45,458 nucleotides of DNA from Cricetibacter osteomyelitidis (lineage in GTDB: Bacteria > Pseudomonadota > Gammaproteobacteria > Enterobacterales > Pasteurellaceae). The stretch spans positions 1 to 45,458 of the forward strand of contig NZ_SLYB01000018.1 in NCBI RefSeq assembly GCF_004340985.1, given 5' to 3'. The notes under the pieces are model-generated. The model worked only from the letters and a program-made list of their open reading frames with translations, had not been told where the DNA came from and searched no databases. This document shows positions 8,676 through 18,022 of the stretch, one piece after another; the stretch's first letter is position 1, and each line of letters opens with the position of its first letter. The position numbers were made by a program, and so were the translations under genes.

Positions 8676-9758
8676 ATGAAAGACAGTATTATTGCAAAGT
8701 TAGACAGTTTAAATGAACGTCACGAAGAATTGGAAGCCTTATTGGGCGACGTTTCGGTGATTAGCGATCAAGATAAATTTCGCGCCTATTCCAAAGAATA
8801 TGCTCAGCTTGAAGATGTGGTGAAATGTTTTGCCCGTTGGAAACAGTTGCAAAGCCATATGGAAGAAGCGGAAATGCTGCTGGATGATCCGGATATGAAA
8901 GAAATGGCAGAATTAGAAATCGAAGAATGTGAAACGTCATTGAAAGAAACGGAAAATCAATTACAAATTTTATTATTACCGAAAGATCCGAACGATGAAT
9001 ATAACGCCTATTTGGAAATCCGTGCGGGAACCGGCGGCGACGAAGCGGGGATTTTTGCCGGTGATTTATTCCGTATGTACAGCCGTTATGCAGAAGGCAA
9101 ACGCTGGCGTGTGGAAGTGCTGTCTGCCAATGAAAGTGAGCAGGGCGGTTATAAAGAAATTATCGTAAAAATTAGTGGCGAAAGTGTTTATGGTCAGCTG
9201 AAATTTGAGTCTGGCGGTCACCGCGTACAACGTGTGCCGAAAACTGAATCGCAAGGCCGTATTCATACGTCGGCTTGTACTGTTGCGGTTATGCCGGAAC
9301 TGCCGGAAAGCGAATTGCCGGAAATCAACCCAAACGATTTACGTATTGATACCTACCGTTCATCCGGTGCGGGTGGTCAGCACGTTAACACCACAGATTC
9401 TGCGGTGCGTATCACTCATATTCCGACAGGCATCGTGGTGGAATGTCAAGACGAACGTTCTCAACATAAAAATAAAGCCAAAGCAATGTCGGTATTAGCG
9501 TCACGAATTGTACAAGTAGAGCAGGAACGCCAAGCCGCAGAGCAAGCCAGCACACGCCGTAACTTATTAGGTTCCGGTGATCGTTCCGATAAAATCCGTA
9601 CCTATAACTATCCGCAAGGTCGTGTCACGGATCACCGTATCAATTTAACTATTTATCGTTTGGATGAAGTAATGAACGGTAAAATTGATGATTTGATCCA
9701 ACCGATTATTACGGAATATCAAGCGGATCAGCTGGCAGCATTGTCCGAGCTGAATTAA
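8676..9758 (+). CDS. prfA: peptide chain release factor 1
   Basis: A 360-residue class I release factor recognising UAA and UAG stop codons. The GGQ hydrolysis motif is at 233-235, the same numbering as in E. coli, within [14 protein letters not shown]. The stop-recognition tripeptide P-x-T at 188-190 reads PKT instead of the E. coli PAT. This motif, as opposed to SPF, distinguishes RF1 from RF2. The start has AAAGG about seven bases upstream. It begins the prfA-(RDD)-prmC-sirB1-kdsA run, which links a release factor with its methyltransferase. Q235 is the expected PrmC methylation site. Secure. Confidence 0.95.
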   Translation: MKDSIIAKLDSLNERHEELEALLGDVSVISDQDKFRAYSKEYAQLEDVVKCFARWKQLQSHMEEAEMLLDDPDMKEMAELEIEECETSLKETENQLQILLLPKDPNDEYNAYLEIRAGTGGDEAGIFAGDLFRMYSRYAEGKRWRVEVLSANESEQGGYKEIIVKISGESVYGQLKFESGGHRVQRVPKTESQGRIHTSACTVAVMPELPESELPEINPNDLRIDTYRSSGAGGQHVNTTDSAVRITHIPTGIVVECQDERSQHKNKAKAMSVLASRIVQVEQERQAAEQASTRRNLLGSGDRSDKIRTYNYPQGRVTDHRINLTIYRLDEVMNGKIDDLIQPIITEYQADQLAALSELN

Positions 9759-9822
9759 TTTATAAATCTGGAGGCGTATTGCATATGCCTATCATGAAGA
9801 TTGTTTGATTAAAGGACGTTGT

Positions 9823-10347
9823 ATGTTAGTCGAAAACCCAAAAGAAAAGCGACAACAAACTCAAAACACTAAAGAATCCGATACGGTATTTCAAACTGGT
9901 ACGGCACCCTATTATCCGATTGCAGCGCAACCGTGGAGACGTATTGTGGCTAATCTGATTAATATAGGGATTAACTTTGTTGTTTATATTATTATGTATG
10001 TAGCAGCAGTAGTTGGTTCTATGGTAAGTATTTCAATATCAGTATCGGTACCACAACTTCTTATGATTTTGATTATGTTCGCTTATTGGGGTATCCAGCT
10101 TTATTATATGGAGAAATATCGCCAAACCATCGGTAAACGCATAATGGGAATTCGCGTGATCAAATGGACTGGCGAAGATATTAGCTTTGGTGTTTATTTT
10201 GCTCGTGAATTGGTAGAAGGCATTGGTTACAGTATTTTAGGTATTATTTTATTGCTCGTAAACCTGGTGATGCTCTTTGTGCAAAAAGAAAAACGAACTT
10301 TAACGGATTCGGTTTTCGGCACAATGGTTGTGGATGCTAAAAAATAA
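9823..10347 (+). CDS. RDD family membrane protein
   Basis: A 174-residue membrane protein with a polar N-terminus of about 45 residues and three hydrophobic stretches (near 50-75, 80-95 and 125-155). The RDD hallmark is present in modified form: YYPIAAQPWRRIVANLI at the start and QTIGKRIMGIRVI between the second and third helices. RDD proteins are small inner-membrane proteins of uncertain role, some linked to ion or solute transport. ATG 9823 is preferred over an upstream in-frame TTG (9805) because AAAGGA lies six bases before it. Its first seven residues, MLVENPK, are repeated exactly at the start of the next gene, suggesting a local duplication. Function unknown. Confidence 0.8.
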   Translation: MLVENPKEKRQQTQNTKESDTVFQTGTAPYYPIAAQPWRRIVANLINIGINFVVYIIMYVAAVVGSMVSISISVSVPQLLMILIMFAYWGIQLYYMEKYRQTIGKRIMGIRVIKWTGEDISFGVYFARELVEGIGYSILGIILLLVNLVMLFVQKEKRTLTDSVFGTMVVDAKK

Positions 10348-10359
10348 AAATTAATTCGA

Positions 10360-12018
10360 ATGTTAGTTGAAAATCCAAAAGATAAAAACAAGAAAGAAAA
10401 ATTAATATCGGCTGCGTTAAAAGGCAAAGATACGAAAAAGGCTAATAGCTCGTTTATTAGTATTTTTCTATTCGTTTTTGTTGTTTTAGTCGGCCAAGCA
10501 ATTTTAAAAAACTTTTTACCTTATACGAAATGGCATTATTTTTCTTTATTGTTCGGTGCGATTATTTTTGCAGTGATTCACTATAAATTCTTTTATAAAA
10601 AACCAACGCCGGATACTGAAACCTTAAATCAAGATAAAATTTCAGAAAACGTTAATAGTCATTTAAATTATTCGATAGCGCTTATCATTGCAGGTATCAA
10701 AACAGCGAATACTTCCGGAAAATTATTTTATGATATAGAAAAGCAAAGCTTGCCGGAATCCGACCAAGTTCAAACTTTTTATGATTGTATGAATAATCCT
10801 TTGGTTGATATTACGCTTTCTAAGGTTTTTATTTGTCCTATGCATGAGGTTTCTGATTCATTCGCTCAACAAAATGGGCAAGAAAATGTTGAATTGTGGA
10901 AAAAATATTATTCATCATTATTTAATCAATCCTTATACGATGTTTATTTAAGCAAATTTGATAGTTTTGACCGTTTATTCGCCAAAGAAAACAGATTAAC
11001 AACGCCCGAACAGTCAAACTTTAAATTAAAAGAAACAGAACCAACGTTAGGTATTCAAAATTGTTTGGTTACTGATAAATTTGAAGTTGTCTGTGAATAT
11101 TTTTCCGTCACTAAAGTCTATGAACAAACCTATGAACAATGGCTTGCTTTTGCTCAGGACGTATTACAAGAAACGCTCACAAATAACAGTTTTATTGATC
11201 CTAAATTTGATGCAAATGTACTACTTAGCTTTGTTACACAAAAGAATAGAGCACAAATCCTGGCATTTTCTGAAACTATATTGACCGAAGCAGAATTAAA
11301 ACATCTTGCTCAATTGTTAGTTCGACGGGTAAAAGGCGAGCCAATCGCTTATATTCTCGGCGAAAAAGAATTTTGGTCATTGCCTTTATTCGTATCGAAA
11401 GATACTTTAATTCCCCGTCCTGATACGGAAATTTTAGTGGAACGCGCGGTGGAAATCGGACGAAATTTATTTGCTTCGCAAAGCACTTTACGCATTTTAG
11501 ATCTCGGTACCGGCACGGGGGCCATCGCCTTGGCATTGGCAAGTGAATTGCAGCCGATAGCACAAAAGTGCGGTGCAAAATTAGATATTTTAGGGGTAGA
11601 TCGGATTGCCGAAGCGGTGCAGTTGGCACAACGCAACGCAGAGCGTAATCAGTTGGATTTCGTGCAATTTCAGCAAAGCGACTGGTTTTCCGCCCTTGAT
11701 TCCATGGATAAATTTCATCTGATTGTCAGCAATCCCCCTTATATTGATGAAACGGACGAACATTTAAATCAAGGTGATGTGCGGTTTGAACCTTTATCCG
11801 CATTGGTTGCTCAAGAGCAAGGTTATGCGGATTTGCAATTTATTATTGAATACGCACCGCACTTTCTGGCACAAAACGGTTGGTTATTATTAGAACACGG
11901 TTGGCAGCAGGGTGAAAAAGTGCGGTGGATTTTTGCGGAAAATCATTGGCAATGCATTGAAACCGTGAAAGATTACAGCGATAATGAACGCATTACTTTG
12001 GCTCAGTTTACGGGATAA
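10360..12018 (+). CDS. prmC: fusion: N-terminal membrane domain + PrmC release-factor glutamine methyltransferase
   Basis: One uninterrupted 552-codon frame. Residues 1-256 are an unfamiliar domain with a Lys-rich start, two transmembrane helices (about 31-50 and 57-76) and a polar region. Residues 257-552 are a complete PrmC (HemK), which methylates the GGQ glutamine of RF1 and RF2 using SAM: motif LDLGTGTG (380-387) and catalytic NPPY (458-461). PrmC proteins normally start near Met-Thr-Tyr-Glu; here the codon before T257 is CAA, and no in-frame ATG or GTG lies nearby (only a TTG at 11065 without a ribosome site). Two nearby ATGs (11120, 11131) are out of frame. PrmC thus seems to be translated only as a membrane-anchored fusion, unless a start was lost by sequencing error. 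The position between prfA and sirB1 is the usual one for prmC. Confidence 0.8.
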   Translation: MLVENPKDKNKKEKLISAALKGKDTKKANSSFISIFLFVFVVLVGQAILKNFLPYTKWHYFSLLFGAIIFAVIHYKFFYKKPTPDTETLNQDKISENVNSHLNYSIALIIAGIKTANTSGKLFYDIEKQSLPESDQVQTFYDCMNNPLVDITLSKVFICPMHEVSDSFAQQNGQENVELWKKYYSSLFNQSLYDVYLSKFDSFDRLFAKENRLTTPEQSNFKLKETEPTLGIQNCLVTDKFEVVCEYFSVTKVYEQTYEQWLAFAQDVLQETLTNNSFIDPKFDANVLLSFVTQKNRAQILAFSETILTEAELKHLAQLLVRRVKGEPIAYILGEKEFWSLPLFVSKDTLIPRPDTEILVERAVEIGRNLFASQSTLRILDLGTGTGAIALALASELQPIAQKCGAKLDILGVDRIAEAVQLAQRNAERNQLDFVQFQQSDWFSALDSMDKFHLIVSNPPYIDETDEHLNQGDVRFEPLSALVAQEQGYADLQFIIEYAPHFLAQNGWLLLEHGWQQGEKVRWIFAENHWQCIETVKDYSDNERITLAQFTG

Positions 12019-12021
12019 AAA

Positions 12022-12813
12022 ATGAAAAGCAGCGATCAAAAAGCATTATTTAATTTGATGGTGGATTTTTATAACATCACCACTGACAGGACGGACGATG
12101 CCCGAATTCGCGGATTGATAGGAAGTTTGGTACGCAAAGCTCGTAAACTGATTCCGGCCGATGCGGATACCAAAACCCGCGTGCACAAATTATTGCAGCT
12201 GGTGTACGGCGATTGGGGATTTCATTGCGATCCGGAACATTATTTTGAGTCCGACAACTTATATATTAATCAAGTGCTTGCCAATAAAACCGGTATGCCG
12301 GTGAGCCTTGGGGCGATTGTGCTGTATTTGGCGGCAAGTTTGGATTTGCCGGTGTATCCGGTGAATTTTCCCACACAGCTCGTGTTACGTTCGGATATTG
12401 ACGGCGAAACCGCATTTATTGATCCTTGGGACGGTAGCTATATCAGTCATCAAACCTTGGCAACTTGGTTTGAAGGCTATTTGGGATTCGGTAATAAACT
12501 CACAGCCAAAGATGTGGCGGCAGCGGATTATACGGATTTAGCCTATCGTTTTAATCAGGTGGCCAAACATACCTTAATGCGTGAGCAAAAAAATTTGGAA
12601 GCCTTGGAATTTATCGATCATTTGCTGATTGTTGATCCGCAAGATCCTTATGAAATTCGTGATCGCGGTTTTGTATTGGCGAATATGGAATGCCTACATG
12701 CTGCCATTAGCGATTTTGATTATTTTATTGAACACTGCCCGGAAGATCCGACAGCATGGTTGTTGGCGGCACAGTTACCAAGTTTGAAACAAGTGGATTA
12801 TCCATTACATTAA
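12022..12813 (+). CDS. sirB1: SirB1 family protein (transglutaminase-like fold plus TPR)
   Basis: A 263-residue protein matching SirB1/YchA. The N-terminal two thirds have the transglutaminase-like SirB1 domain, recognisable from NKTGMPVSLGAIVLYLA and the following VYPVNFPTQLVLR strand. The last 60 residues form tetratricopeptide-like helices (EALEFIDHLLIVDPQDPYEIRDRG...). The molecular role is not established. In E. coli ychA lies between prmC and kdsA, and the same neighbours flank it here; it starts three bases after the prmC stop, so translation may be coupled, and ends 12 bases before kdsA. Confidence 0.88.
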   Translation: MKSSDQKALFNLMVDFYNITTDRTDDARIRGLIGSLVRKARKLIPADADTKTRVHKLLQLVYGDWGFHCDPEHYFESDNLYINQVLANKTGMPVSLGAIVLYLAASLDLPVYPVNFPTQLVLRSDIDGETAFIDPWDGSYISHQTLATWFEGYLGFGNKLTAKDVAAADYTDLAYRFNQVAKHTLMREQKNLEALEFIDHLLIVDPQDPYEIRDRGFVLANMECLHAAISDFDYFIEHCPEDPTAWLLAAQLPSLKQVDYPLH

Positions 12814-12816
12814 TAG

Positions 12817-13680
<864 letters not shown>

Positions 13681-13687
13681 TGTGATG

Positions 13688-13716
13688 GAAAGTGCGGTCA
13701 TTTTCACCGCACTTTC
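13688..13716. terminator. paired uptake signals forming a terminator after kdsA
   Basis: GAAAGTGCGGT and ACCGCACTTTC pair perfectly over 11 bases around a 7-base loop. Facing uptake signals commonly act as intrinsic terminators in Pasteurellaceae; here the pair lies eight bases after kdsA. Confidence 0.7.
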
Positions 13717-13751
13717 TGTCATAAAGCACTAGACAATATAAAGGAGAACCT

Positions 13752-14693
13752 ATGAAAATTGTATTCCTGGACAGCACCGCGTTACCGAAACATATTCCGA
13801 TTCCTCGTCCGAAATTTGAGCACGAATGGGTGGAATATGAACATACTACTGCGGATCAAACGCTTGAGCGAGTAAAAGATGCGGAGATTATTGTTACCAG
13901 CAAAGTGATCTTAAATCGTGAGATTTTAACTCAACTGCCAAAATTAAAATTGATCGCTATTACCGCAACAGGCACGAATAATGTTGATTTGGTTGCCGCT
14001 GAAGAATTGGGTATTGCGGTAAAAAATGTCAAAGGCTATTCGGAAACCACTGTACCGGAACATGTGCTGGCGATGATTTTTGCCTTGAAACGCGGCTTTG
14101 TCGGTTGGATTAAAGATCAAACCACCGATAAATGGGTGGAAAATCAGCAATATACTTACTTTAACAGTCCGATTACCGATGTAAAAGGTTCAACGCTTGG
14201 CGTATTCGGTAAAGGCTGTTTAGGAACGGAAATCGGCAGATTGGCCACTGCACTGGGTATGAACGTGTTATATGCAGAGCATAAAGATGCCGCAACTTGC
14301 CGTGACGGTTATACGCCCTTTGCGGATGTATTGAAACAGGCAGATATTATTACCTTGCATTGTCCGCTTACGGCAACGACACAGAATCTGATTAATCGTG
14401 ACACTTTGGCACAATGCAAAAAAGGCGTGTTGTTGATTAACACCGGTCGCGGTCCGTTAGTGGATGAACAAGCCGTGTTTGAAGCATTGCAATCCGGTCA
14501 ATTAGGCGGAGCAGCTTTAGATGTGATGGTGAATGAACCGCCGCAAAAAGGCAATGTATTAATGGAAGCTGCCAAAACAATGCCTAATTTATTAATCACC
14601 CCGCATGTAGCCTGGTCAAGTGATTCTGCGGTAACGACTTTGGTTAATAAAGTGACGCAAAATATTGAAGAGTTTGTGGCTGAAGGTCATTAA
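13752..14693 (+). CDS. D-isomer 2-hydroxyacid dehydrogenase (glycerate dehydrogenase-like)
   Basis: A 313-residue NAD-dependent D-2-hydroxyacid dehydrogenase. Seen are the substrate-binding ATGTNNVD segment, the Rossmann loop region LGVFGKGCLGTEIG (normally GxGxxG; here GKGCLG), the Arg-containing NTGRGPLVDE near residue 237 and the catalytic His in TPHVAWSS near residue 284. The closest remembered relative is the H. influenzae gene annotated as putative glycerate (hydroxypyruvate) dehydrogenase in the same place between kdsA and lolC; the true substrate is uncertain. AAGGAG precedes the start. A small hairpin terminator follows. Confidence 0.87.
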   Translation: MKIVFLDSTALPKHIPIPRPKFEHEWVEYEHTTADQTLERVKDAEIIVTSKVILNREILTQLPKLKLIAITATGTNNVDLVAAEELGIAVKNVKGYSETTVPEHVLAMIFALKRGFVGWIKDQTTDKWVENQQYTYFNSPITDVKGSTLGVFGKGCLGTEIGRLATALGMNVLYAEHKDAATCRDGYTPFADVLKQADIITLHCPLTATTQNLINRDTLAQCKKGVLLINTGRGPLVDEQAVFEALQSGQLGGAALDVMVNEPPQKGNVLMEAAKTMPNLLITPHVAWSSDSAVTTLVNKVTQNIEEFVAEGH

Positions 14694-14711
14694 TTTGATC
14701 TTTGTTGGATT

Positions 14712-14736
14712 AGGACGAGTAATTTCGTCCTTTTGC
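14712..14736 (+). terminator. intrinsic terminator after 2-hydroxyacid dehydrogenase gene
   Basis: AGGACGA and TCGTCCT form a 7-bp stem with a 6-base loop followed by TTTTGCATTT, 18 bases after the stop codon and just before lolC. Confidence 0.6.
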
Positions 14737-14748
14737 ATTTATTAATTT

Positions 14749-15927
14749 ATGAACAACATTTCCCTATATATCGCCCTTCGTTATTGGCGGGCAAAAAGTG
14801 CGGATCGATTTGGTCGGCTTGTGACTAATCTTGCCAGCATCGGCATTGGGCTGGGCGTGATGGCATTGATTATTGTGCTGTCCATTATGAACGGCTTGGA
14901 ACGACAACAAAAACAACAGGTGCTTTCTACCATTCCCCATGCCATTGTGATGGATCAAGACGGTGCTTTTCTTGGAATGCAAAATCAATTACCCTATTTT
15001 GTGCGAAAATCCGTGCCGATTAATACGAGCAATGTGATTTTGCAAAGTTCGGCGGGGGTGAGTGCCGGACAGGCCATCGGCGTACAGTCTTTTTCTGATG
15101 ATATCTTATTGGAATCACTTAATGATCAGCCATTTGACGATGTACTGCCGGCAGGCAAATTTAATATTGTTCTGGGTTCGCAACTGGCAGATAAATTACA
15201 ACTGCAAATCGGCGATAAAGTGCGGTTAATGATTACGGAAAATGCTCAATATACGCCTTTTGGCCGTGTGCCGACTCAGCGTTTATTTACCGTAAGCGGT
15301 ATTTATTACGCCTTTTCCGAAGCATCCGGCTATGAAGTATTTACCAATATTGACGATATCGGTCGTTTAATGCGGTTGCAAGGCGGTACCGTGCAAGGTT
15401 ATCGTTTATGGTTGGATGATCCCTTCCTAATCACCGAATTACCGCAATATTTCCCGCAGGATTGGCAAATTAAAGACTGGCGTAGCCAAAAAGGGGAGTT
15501 TTTCCAAGCGGTACGAATGGAAAAAAATATGATGGGCTTGCTGATTAGTCTGATTATCGTGGTGGCGGTATCGAATATTATTACATCGTTAAGTTTAATG
15601 GTAGTAGATAAACAAGGGGAAATCGCTATTTTACAAACTCAAGGTTTGAATAAAACCCAAGTACGCCGGATTTTTATCTATCAAGGTTTTTTAGTGGGCT
15701 TATTTGGAACCGTGATCGGCTCAATATTGGGCATGATTATCACCCTGAATTTAGACACGATAATGCAAGCAGTGAACTCGCAAAATATTGTGTTACCGGC
15801 GGAAATTAGCCCATTACAAGTTTTAATCATTGTCGGTTTTTCATTGTTGCTATCATTATTATCAACGATTTATCCGGCTTATCGAGCTTCCAAAGTGGAA
15901 CCGGCAGAAGCCTTACGTTATGAGTAA
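14749..15927 (+). CDS. lolC: lipoprotein-releasing ABC transporter permease LolC
   Basis: A 392-residue inner-membrane permease with the MacB/FtsX fold: one N-terminal transmembrane helix (about 25-48), a large periplasmic domain and three C-terminal helices (about 265-290, 310-340 and 355-375). LolC pairs with LolE and the ATPase LolD to extract outer-membrane lipoproteins from the inner membrane and hand them to LolA. The hook-type periplasmic residues cannot be verified by eye. The start has no strong Shine-Dalgarno site. It overlaps or abuts lolD, forming the lolC-lolD-lolE operon, as in E. coli and H. influenzae. Confidence 0.92.
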   Translation: MNNISLYIALRYWRAKSADRFGRLVTNLASIGIGLGVMALIIVLSIMNGLERQQKQQVLSTIPHAIVMDQDGAFLGMQNQLPYFVRKSVPINTSNVILQSSAGVSAGQAIGVQSFSDDILLESLNDQPFDDVLPAGKFNIVLGSQLADKLQLQIGDKVRLMITENAQYTPFGRVPTQRLFTVSGIYYAFSEASGYEVFTNIDDIGRLMRLQGGTVQGYRLWLDDPFLITELPQYFPQDWQIKDWRSQKGEFFQAVRMEKNMMGLLISLIIVVAVSNIITSLSLMVVDKQGEIAILQTQGLNKTQVRRIFIYQGFLVGLFGTVIGSILGMIITLNLDTIMQAVNSQNIVLPAEISPLQVLIIVGFSLLLSLLSTIYPAYRASKVEPAEALRYE

Positions 15928-15931
15928 TATT

Positions 15932-16636
15932 ATGAATTCTTTAGAAAAAACAACCGCACTTTTAACCTGTGAAAATCTGTGCAAATCCTACAAAGAAGGG
16001 GACAAGGAAACCCAAGTGCTGAGAAATGTGTCTTTTGCAATGCAACCGAGTGAATTGGTGACCATCGTGGGCAGTTCCGGTTCCGGCAAATCCACTTTAT
16101 TGCACTTATTAGGTGGCTTAGATCAGCCGAGTAGTGGTTCTGTCGCTATTAACGGACAGAATTTATCTGTATTAAAACCTACGGCATTGGCACAGCTACG
16201 TAACCGGTATTTAGGCTTTGTGTATCAATTTCATCATTTAATGGCAGATTTCACGGCATTGGAAAATGTAATGATGCCTTTATTAATCGGTAAAACCAAT
16301 AAGAAAGAAGCTAAAGATCGTGCTGAAAACATGTTAAACGCTGTGGGATTAAGCCATCGTATTGAGCACCGTCCATCCGCTCTATCCGGCGGCGAACGCC
16401 AACGTGTAGCGATTGCTCGTGCCTTGGTAAATAATCCTGCATTGGTATTGGCTGATGAACCCACCGGAAATTTGGATCGCAAAACTACAGAGAACATTTT
16501 CGAATTAATTCAACAGCTTAACCAAGAGCAAAATATCGCCTTTTTATTAGTCACGCACGATTTGCAATTAGCCCAAAAACTGAATAAACGGTTTGTGATG
16601 CAAGACGGAATTTTACAGCCGGAAAGTGCGATCTAA
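15932..16636 (+). CDS. lolD: lipoprotein-releasing ABC transporter ATPase LolD
   Basis: A 234-residue ABC ATPase that powers LolCDE. Walker [10 protein letters not shown] is at 47-55, the family-typical [21 protein letters not shown] lies near 95-115, followed by the signature LSGGERQR, Walker [13 protein letters not shown] and the H-loop VTHD. The frame also offers ATG 15920, which would overlap the lolC stop by eight bases; ATG 15932 fits the family's length better. Translation is probably coupled to lolC. LolE follows at once. Confidence 0.93.
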   Translation: MNSLEKTTALLTCENLCKSYKEGDKETQVLRNVSFAMQPSELVTIVGSSGSGKSTLLHLLGGLDQPSSGSVAINGQNLSVLKPTALAQLRNRYLGFVYQFHHLMADFTALENVMMPLLIGKTNKKEAKDRAENMLNAVGLSHRIEHRPSALSGGERQRVAIARALVNNPALVLADEPTGNLDRKTTENIFELIQQLNQEQNIAFLLVTHDLQLAQKLNKRFVMQDGILQPESAI

Positions 16637-16649
16637 TTTAGGAAAATAT

Positions 16650-17888
16650 ATGAATACACCATTTTTTATCAGTTGGCGTTATCAGCGGGGCAGACAGAAA
16701 AATCGTTTGGTTTCCCTGATTTCGGCATTTTCCAGTATCGGTATAGCCCTTGGGGTGGCGGTACTGATTTTGGGTTTAAGTGCAATGAACGGTTTTGAAC
16801 GGGAGCTGAATAACCGTGTGCTGGCGGTGGTACCGCACGCCGAAATCACCGCAATGGACGGCAGTATTAAAAATTATCAAAATCTTACCGCACTTTTGCA
16901 GAATAATCCGCAGATTAAAAGCGTATCCCCCTTTGTGACTTTTACGGCATTAGTGGAAAACGGAGCCAAAATGAAAGTGGTACAGGTGAAAGGCGTGAAT
17001 CAAGCAGAGCAGGATAGTGTCAGCAATCTCGGCAATTTTGTCTTGGATAACCGCTGGGCGGATTTTGCCAAAGAGGGGGGATTAGTGCTGGGTTATGGCA
17101 TTGCCAAAGAGTTGGATATTAATGTGGGCAATTGGGTAACTTTGTTAATTTCTCAACAAAATGGTACGAATCAACTTGCTCAACCGGAACGGGAGCGTAT
17201 TCAAGTCACCGGCATTTTGCGTTTAGACGGTCAGCTTGATCACAGTTATGCCTTAATGCCTTTGGCACAAGCTCAAGACTTTCTCGGCTATAACGCCAAT
17301 CAAATTTCCGGTGTGGAATTGGCGGTGAAAGATCCCTTTAATATGAACGCCATTGATTATTCGGCATTGTATAACTATCCACAGCAGCTTGCCGCACAAA
17401 ACTGGACAGTAAAATTCGGCTATATGTATCGTGATATTCATTTGATTCGGGTGGTGATGTATATCGCAATGGTATTGGTCGTAGGTGTGGCGTGCTTTAA
17501 TATTGTTTCTACACTGGTTATGGCGGTGAAAGATAAGCAGGGTGATATTGCCATTATGCGGACATTGGGAGCAAATAACAGCTTTATCAAACGGATTTTT
17601 ATGTGGTACGGCTTGCAGGCCGGAATGAAAGGCTGCTTATACGGCATTGCGTTAGGCGTATTTTTATCTCTAAATCTGACCGCACTTATTCAGGGGCTGG
17701 AGAATCTGATAGGGCGAAAATTATTGTCCGACGGTATTTATTTTGTGGATTTCCTGCCGAGTGAATTACATTGGCAAGATGTGTTGCTGGTTTTAGTGTC
17801 CGCTTTGGTGCTAAGTTTATTAGCCAGTTTATATCCGGCAAATCGAGCGGTAAAATTACAACCTGCACAAGTTTTAAGCGGATATTGA
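16650..17888 (+). CDS. lolE: lipoprotein-releasing ABC transporter permease LolE
   Basis: A 412-residue permease of the same fold as LolC (four transmembrane helices with the first near residues 22-45). The N-terminus FFISWRYQRGRQKNRLVSLISAFSSIGIALGV is typical of LolE. With a separate LolC upstream this is the three-gene gammaproteobacterial system, not the single LolF type. ATG 16650 is preferred over an earlier in-frame ATG at 16626 because AGGAAAATAT lies before it and the earlier start overlaps lolD. Identity secure. Confidence 0.92.
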   Translation: MNTPFFISWRYQRGRQKNRLVSLISAFSSIGIALGVAVLILGLSAMNGFERELNNRVLAVVPHAEITAMDGSIKNYQNLTALLQNNPQIKSVSPFVTFTALVENGAKMKVVQVKGVNQAEQDSVSNLGNFVLDNRWADFAKEGGLVLGYGIAKELDINVGNWVTLLISQQNGTNQLAQPERERIQVTGILRLDGQLDHSYALMPLAQAQDFLGYNANQISGVELAVKDPFNMNAIDYSALYNYPQQLAAQNWTVKFGYMYRDIHLIRVVMYIAMVLVVGVACFNIVSTLVMAVKDKQGDIAIMRTLGANNSFIKRIFMWYGLQAGMKGCLYGIALGVFLSLNLTALIQGLENLIGRKLLSDGIYFVDFLPSELHWQDVLLVLVSALVLSLLASLYPANRAVKLQPAQVLSGY

Positions 17889-17913
17889 TGTGTTTTTTAT
17901 ATTTCCACTTAAT

Positions 17914-17931
17914 GAACTAGTTTACTAGTGC
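17914..17931. promoter_or_regulatory. TrpR operator upstream of DAHP synthase
   Basis: The sequence GAACTAGTTTACTAGTGC has the paired CTAG half-sites and central TT(A) of the known TrpR operator (consensus around ACTAGTTAACTAGT, as in E. coli trpE, aroH and trpR). It lies 92 bases before the DAHP synthase start, in the 134-base gap after lolE. It suggests tryptophan-dependent repression of this gene. Confidence 0.7.
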
Positions 17932-18022
17932 AAAAATAAGTGTTACATTTGAACACGATTAAATGTACAATGTACAGTCTAAATATTTTATAAAATAAAA
18001 AAATTATTATAACGAGTGAATT

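Noticed and set aside
11081-11284. Short plus-strand frame at the PrmC junction, beginning ATG-AAA-CTC
   Set aside because: Out of frame with PrmC and unrelated to it; considered as evidence for a frameshifted prmC start, but the PrmC sequence continues cleanly in the main frame, so it does not supply the start.
11276-11636. Overlapping minus-strand frames of 95 to 117 codons opposite prmC
   Set aside because: They are antisense to the conserved methyltransferase motifs and have no recognisable product.
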